A stretch of DNA of 64,000 nucleotides, from the NCBI GenBank assembly GCA_963931925.1, contig OZ007570.1:54159880-54223879 (forward strand), given 5' to 3'. Below the pieces are notes generated by a model. That model was not told the origin of the DNA, searched no databases, and saw only the letters and a list, made by a program, of their open reading frames with translations. Shown one piece after another: positions 59,152-64,000 of the stretch; within the stretch, counting starts at the first letter, position 1; each line of letters begins with the position of its first letter. The position numbers were made by a program, and so were the translations under genes. This DNA comes from Onchidella celtica. Its lineage: Eukaryota > Mollusca > Gastropoda > Systellommatophora > Onchidiidae.

Positions 59152-59439
59152 AATAAACATTAAATCTTTGCTGATGCCACGGTGGCAGTATTGATTAACT
59201 TAGCAAGCTTATTAGTAGAATATTAGCAGTTTAACTTCAGAAAAGAACTTCAGTAGGCCACTTCAATAAAAAATATAAAAAACTCGAGCAAGAAAGAAAC
59301 ATAGTAAGTTAACACGCTTAATCCAGTTTTTAGTAATAAAAGGCCAGGACCCTGTAGAGTAGTCTTGAGGTTATTGTATCATTTCAAATATTTTTTTTAA
59401 TCGTTTATTACATGTACTAGTTGGCCCGCCGTCTAGGGG

Positions 59440-59690
59440 AATACACAAATGTAATTTTCAAAGTTGGGTTTCGATCACCAATGTGTAAACTAAGGCACAA
59501 AACGACATTTCCTGTCTTCTGTTCAACTCGGTTGTGGCTCAAAATCATAGAAAGTATTTCAAATTCAGCGATGCCCACTTCTACGTCTTACCATACGTAT
59601 TATATATTGTACAATTTAAGACTTGGCGGTTAAAAAGCCTTTCCTGATTACCCCTGGAGACCTTACTTCTTTTATAATACGATGATTGTC
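59440..59690. repeat. Uninterrupted copy of the repeat split at 40676-41400
   Basis: It runs from GGGTTTCGATCACCAATGTG through TGTGGCTCAAAATCATAG to GGAGACCTTACTTC. It serves as the empty-site reference for the Helitron-like insertion. Confidence 0.5.
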
Positions 59691-60002
59691 GGCACGCCTA
59701 CGATGTCATCACTGTCCACAACTCCAGAAACAACAATAATGAAATAATGAAAATGAGAGCTGGAGTTACCACGAAGAAATGAAGTGCATTTGAATAGAAT
59801 ATTTGTTGCCCATTTGCGGCCAATTCCCGAAAAAGGTATTTTGGTCTGTGTCGCCAAAGAAAACTTATCTTGTGGTCAGTTTGGTAAACCTAATGCTATC
59901 AACCCTAGCCCTATCCCTAAAACTTTCTAAAACTTTTCACCGAGCAAATTAAACAATTTGGCCACAATTCACGAAATGAAATAGTCACATCTCTGGCTGA
60001 TG

Positions 60003-60235
60003 GCTCGCTGAGTCAAATCTGCTTTGTCTCTGTCTTAGTATGAGATAGCCACTATGGAGTTAAGGGCGGTCCCACGCACGGTCGAGATCAAAACAAGACT
60101 GTCGCACTAGGTCGGAGGCGTCAAAACTGTCTTTAGTGAGATGGCTGAAAGACAGACTTATCGCACTGAGTCAAAGCAGACGCAAAACGGACTTGACTCG
60201 GCGCGCCACCGGCCTGAAACTATGCTGTAGATGAA
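60003..60235. repeat. GACTCAG dispersed repeat, longest copy
   Basis: It contains AGACTGTCGCACTAGGTCGG, AACTGTCTTTAGTGAGATG, GACAGACTTATCGCACTGAG and GACTTGACTCGGCGCGCCAC. The word 'GACTC(A/G)' plus 'AGACTGTC/AGACAGAC' recurs inside the unit, suggesting the element was built from internal duplications. Related copies: 21828-21955, 28150-28235, 34362-34765 and 61200-61265. Confidence 0.5.
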
Positions 60236-60306
60236 ATGGCTCTAACAGCTGAATGATACAGCAGCTATAGAAGAAATACCATCCACGATAATGAAGTATT
60301 CTGGGT

Positions 60307-60665
60307 CAGTGGCGTTGCGTGGGAGGTGCCACAGGTGCGCATAATGCCCAAACTATCACTTTCTCAAAACAAATGATTTGAAACGGATCAGAGATCTACA
60401 ATGGACCAACAACGTGACTACTGGGAGATTTGCAATGCAGATGTTAATGAAAAATTTGCACAATTAAAACCAAGCTATTAAATGCATTTTACTTAAATTA
60501 CATCCGTTTTTTCTTAGAATACAATACATGTGTTTGGGGGGGGGGGGGCAAAGGGCTCAGTACTGATCTGGTGGAAGAGGCTCAGGGTCCACGAGTCAGG
60601 GGGTGCATTACTTGCCTTGCTCTTCCCCCCCCCCCCCGGCGTTGGCAGCCCACGCTACGCCACTG
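60307..60665. mobile_element. hAT-like MITE with TIR CAGTGGCGTTGCGTGGG
   Basis: The left end CAGTGGCGTTGCGTGGG pairs with the right end CCCACGCTACGCCACTG with one mismatch. Inside are a G13-class tract and a C13-class tract in opposite halves, which also pair. No transposase. No clean 8-bp duplication was seen. Confidence 0.6.
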
Positions 60666-60669
60666 ATCA

Positions 60670-62870
60670 GGGCCAGTCTACATAATCCCTGTCAGCTCAG
60701 CGTAATGATGTGTGAGATAGCTGGTGGTCTCGATCTACTTTCCACCCAGCCATGCTATGGAAATATCATTCGGTCTGACGTGTAATTAGCGGTCTGTAAT
60801 TAAGAGTCTCTCCACCGCTGGCCACGAATTTCAGAACCTTCCTTCATCACCTTCACGGAACTGTCCAGACTTGCACCGCCTGTGCATGACAGCCTGTAGT
60901 TCTAATCTTTATTCCAGTACAATAATTTTGTTTGGACCACAGTGCACCGACTTAACCCTCTAATATCCAGATGAAAATTGCCAAGTTCAAAACTTAATAA
61001 TGCAGAACTGATTTTAAATAGATTATCACAAATATATGAGTATCTAATTGGAAAAAAAAGTAACTGTTAATAAAATAGGAAGAGCAATGTTTAATGTATC
61101 AAAGATAGAAGAACATTTTGTCTGCTGAAAACAAAATTGGAACTTAAAGGGACGGTTGCTGAAAAAGCTTGAGAACCACTTCCCTAGTTGATTCAACGGA
61201 AGTTCAAGTCCGAGTCAAAACGAGGGCAAAACAGATGTGATTCAGTGCACACCTAGCTTTACTCCCTTTTCCTGAATTTCCTGAAGTACAAACTGCTGTG
61301 ATAATAAGAATAACATAACCACAACAACAACAACAATAAATTCTCACTATTTGGAATAGCAAGACAAGTGAGCAGTGAATACATACACAATTATATCTCC
61401 TCTTTGGTGAAATGACTTCCTTTGCTCTATTGCGTCTCAAAATTCGTGGCGCAAGTAAAATGGCAGCATCTTTAAAACGGATAGATAGAAATCACTGAAA
61501 CTTTTGCATGCAGTGCTTTGTCTGACCCAGCAATTGTTTTTCAAAACTGATTATGTGGGAGCAAATGAAATCCTTTCATATAAGTATATATTTTGAAATT
61601 AGGTATGCAATCGCACACACTAACATGCATACAGTAGTTAAGTCAGAAAACAAAACATGCACACAGTGGTTAAGTCAGAAAACTTTTCCGATGTCTTCTA
61701 CAGTGTGCACATCCAACGTTTTGAATGTACCGGCAGTGTTAATAAACTTGCGCATTGGCTGTAACTAACAACATCTGAAATAAAAACAGCGGCAGCTGGC
61801 TGTTAACATGTGCCAATGGGACTTTGCACCTTCCTTTACAAATGAAATCGTTTACCAGCTCAAGCACTGGCGTATCGATACGTTAGGTGGGTTTGCGTTA
61901 GGGCTGTCTTATCATCGCTTCTCACAAACTGACTCATCGATATCTTTTAATAGATTTGAAATTAATAGCAGAAGCGTCTTTGCCTAGGTCTGTCTGTATA
62001 TTAAAATCTCACTCTCACAAAAAAAAAAAAAAAACGCTCTCCTGCAAAAAAAAAAAAGAAAAATTTGTTGATACGCCGGTATATGAGATGGGCGAGAAAT
62101 GTTCATGCGCTCATCATGTGAACAGAATTTTTGTCTGTGATTTGAAACACGGGAAGATGAAAGGGCCACTTTGAAAATGTCCACTTTTGATTATATGTGA
62201 ATGCTCTTTTATCTCATATAACAGCAATTATCATTATTTAATTAAATGAATCAATCAATTACGTTAATATCATAATTATTATTAATTTTTCTTTTATTAA
62301 TGTCTTGGGGATCAGTTGATGAAGGATTAAAGGATTCCATGAAGGGTTCGGTTGTTTTCAAAGTTTGTGACCCTTTCGAAAAACAAGATATCCATACAAT
62401 AACAACTAATATTGCTTTTTCAATTGAGTCAAGTACTGCGGCAACGGGTGATAGTTTCAGCAATTCTAGAGTTTTCAAACTACGGACACTTGGCGGTTCT
62501 AATATTTCTGGAATTTTTGTTGTTTTTACTCTCTATTGTAGGAAAAGTCCTCGTGTTGTACATTTCATCTTTGGAATTGATGTGTGTGTGTGTGTGTGTG
62601 TGTATGGGGAGGGGGCGGGGGGAGACAAAGTCCGAGACAGAGAGGGAGAGATAGACAGAGAGAAACAGAAGGAGAAAGAGTCAGAGAGGGAGAGACAGAA
62701 ACAGAGAAGGGGGGAAAGAGGGGGAGAGAGCTACACTACTAGGATCAGCCTGGGAAACCCTGCTGGGACCACTACGTCAATCCGATGAAGTTTTCCGTAG
62801 GATTGGTAGGATAACCGTCGAGGTGGTTCTCTACATCAAACCTACGTCAGCTCGATGTCATAACCAGCTG
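60670..62870. other. No gene recognised
   Basis: AT-rich sequence with a short GACTCAG repeat, A-runs near 62021-62060 and a GT/GA-rich tract (62579-62730). The 162-codon frame at 62300-62788 reads into the GA tract and has no domain. Confidence 0.5.
61200..61265. repeat. GACTCAG dispersed repeat copy (3' end)
   Basis: It reads CAAGTCCGAGTCAAAACGAG and GCAAAACAGATGTGATTCAG, then TGCACACCTAGC. It corresponds to the end of the 60003-60235 unit. Confidence 0.35.
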
Positions 62871-62876
62871 ATCAGT

Positions 62877-62945
62877 AGGGTTTGAGTTCGAGTTTGAGTT
62901 TAACGGCGCGCCAGCACGACCACGGCCACTTTGCGCCTCTCGTGG
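62877..62945 (+). repeat. Dispersed repeat (GAGTTTAACGGCGC family)
   Basis: TTTGAGTTCGAGTTTGAGTT, AACGGCGCGCCAGCACGACC and GGCCACTTTGCGCC match 18095-18160 (TTTGAGTTGGAGTTGGAGTT, TACGGTGCCTCGGCACGAC, GGCCACTTTGCGCC). Confidence 0.55.
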
Positions 62946-63341
62946 TTTTTTTTCGTTCTCTCTCTTTGGGCTAGCTTGCAGCCCTCAGTTGTCTATAGGT
63001 TAGGTCAGATAAAAGAGAAGTTAGAGATTTTTATGTCAATGAATTTTGTAAATATGATAAAATTCTGTAAAATCAAGTTGTAGAGTTCGACCTCTTTCAG
63101 AAATGACCAGATGTGCTGCGGGTCCACGTCAGAAAATAATTTTCATGGAAGCGCAGGCGATCTACGTAATGACGATGTCATTCCTATGTACAAATTTATC
63201 GTCAATCCTACGCGTCGGATTACCTTAGGGCTGATGGTTGAGTAGGCAAGTGCTTTCTTCATATGGAATTTTACTCTCACGTCTTTGTATTTAAATCTGT
63301 CATGGTTACCCTACTGTCTGGCTCTATAGGATAACGGGAAG

Positions 63342-63601
63342 CTTGATTTTTTTTCCTACTCATTTCACCAAATTCAGGAGCGTGGCAGCAACACCTCCAA
63401 CATATTACAAGGATTTTCGGTGACGTTCAGAGTCATTTTAGGGTTAGGGTTAGGGTTAGGGTGCACAGTCCAGAGATTGCAGCATCCATGGCAGTGTTCG
63501 GTAAGACGAGAAATCACTTAGCCGAGGACCTGTGTTTGGGGGTGTGTTGTTGCTGCCCCGCTCCTGAATTTGGTAAAGTGAGTACGAAAAAAAAATCACG
63601 C
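63342..63601. mobile_element. Long-armed MITE carrying telomere-type repeats, copy 2 (10-bp direct-repeat flanks)
   Basis: The arms run from GATTTTTTTTCCTACTCATT through CCAAATTCAGGAGCG on the left, with the complement on the right (about 63547-63601). The core matches copy 1 and holds four TTAGGG units (63438-63462). The flanking direct repeats TAACGGGAAG (63332-63341 and 63602-63611) look like a target-site duplication. A 9-10 bp duplication with long inverted arms is typical of Mutator-like elements, so a MULE-type MITE is the working call. Confidence 0.7.
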
Positions 63602-63871
63602 TAACGGGAAGTCAAAGGCGCAGCCACCTATTCTGTTAAATGGATATTCTTTTCCTATCTTCAGTAGTTTCCCCGAGCTTCAGTTATTACTTTTGTATAT
63701 ATAATGTTAATTTAGTTTCTGAAAATGTATCTGATAAAAAAAAATAAAAGCAACATGATCAAAAATACCTCGGCAGATCAGTGCGTCGCACTTTCCAGTT
63801 GTGATCCTAAATGCTCACTCGGCTCTGTTGTCAGAGAACACTCTGCCTTGCCAAGTTTTTATACACTTGGA

Positions 63872-64000
63872 TAAGAACCGCAAAGAGAGATAATGACAGT
63901 AAAGAACCGCAAAGAGAGATGGAGGCAACAAAACAAAAAAATGCAGAGAGAGATAATAGCACAAACAACTGGAAAGAGAGATATGGCATAAAACATTTTA
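63872..64000. repeat. ~30-bp tandem array running off the window edge
   Basis: The word GCAAAGAGAGAT (variants GCAGAGAGAGAT, GGAAAGAGAGAT) recurs at about 63879, 63909, 63942 and 63971, each followed by related sequence. The array is cut by the window end. Confidence 0.6.

Noticed and set aside
63438..63462. Chromosome end or telomere fusion
   Set aside because: Only four TTAGGG units, embedded in a MITE core that is repeated elsewhere with the same flanks.

Overview
This window looks like gene-poor nuclear DNA from an invertebrate, most plausibly a marine mollusc (gastropod-like). The signs are long G/C homopolymer and di-/tetranucleotide microsatellites, tRNA-headed SINEs with a conserved 3' body, hAT-, piggyBac- and Helitron-type non-autonomous elements, metazoan (TTAGGG)n motifs, and no operon-like coding density. 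The taxonomic guess is inference; nothing here fixes the species. I found no convincing host exon. Nearly every long open frame apart from one is either chance or a read-through of a CT, GT or GACA repeat.

The one convincing gene is a single intact 1166-codon frame at 36311-39811. It has the architecture of an R2-superfamily non-LTR retrotransposon (LINE) using a restriction-like endonuclease: N-terminal CCHC finger, reverse transcriptase, C-terminal CCHC knuckle, then a PD...E endonuclease. A 360-bp copy of the element's own 3' end (35932-36291), identical by eye, sits directly head-to-tail in front of it. The two copies are exactly 3717 bp apart. The composite joins the right end of an older dispersed repeat (35700-35931).

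Layout. 1-6640: poly-G/GT/GA-rich repeats, a SINE-like head, a decayed LINE 3' end (2684-2983) and a ~1.1-kb foldback (3087-4186). 6650-10020: a 62-71 bp minisatellite split by a short repeat, a large GATA/GACA array, a reverse-oriented SINE fused to half of a foldback MITE, and a (TG)n(CG)n tract. 11395-13170: CATC repeats and a long-armed MITE carrying telomere-type repeats. 14390-19290: poly-G family members, a perfect 28-bp tandem array, hAT-like MITEs and another LINE tail. 20720-28240: a complete SINE with a 14-bp target-site duplication, Helitron-like termini, a ~128-bp array and a hAT-type MITE. 32150-34770: a diverged ~150-190 bp satellite and a piggyBac-type MITE nested in another repeat. 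35700-43020: the LINE locus, a 124-bp array, a Helitron-like insertion and a degenerate array. 44390-50370: MITEs and SINEs. 51380-54190: a ~175-220 bp satellite array. 54190-64000: dispersed copies of the families above, a second telomere-repeat MITE with a 10-bp target-site duplication, and an array running off the edge.

The features do not work together as a pathway. The window is best read as a layered record of transposition (several clear nested insertions) and local tandem amplification, with one recent insertion whose machinery appears intact. All identities were judged by eye; no alignment or database search was run.
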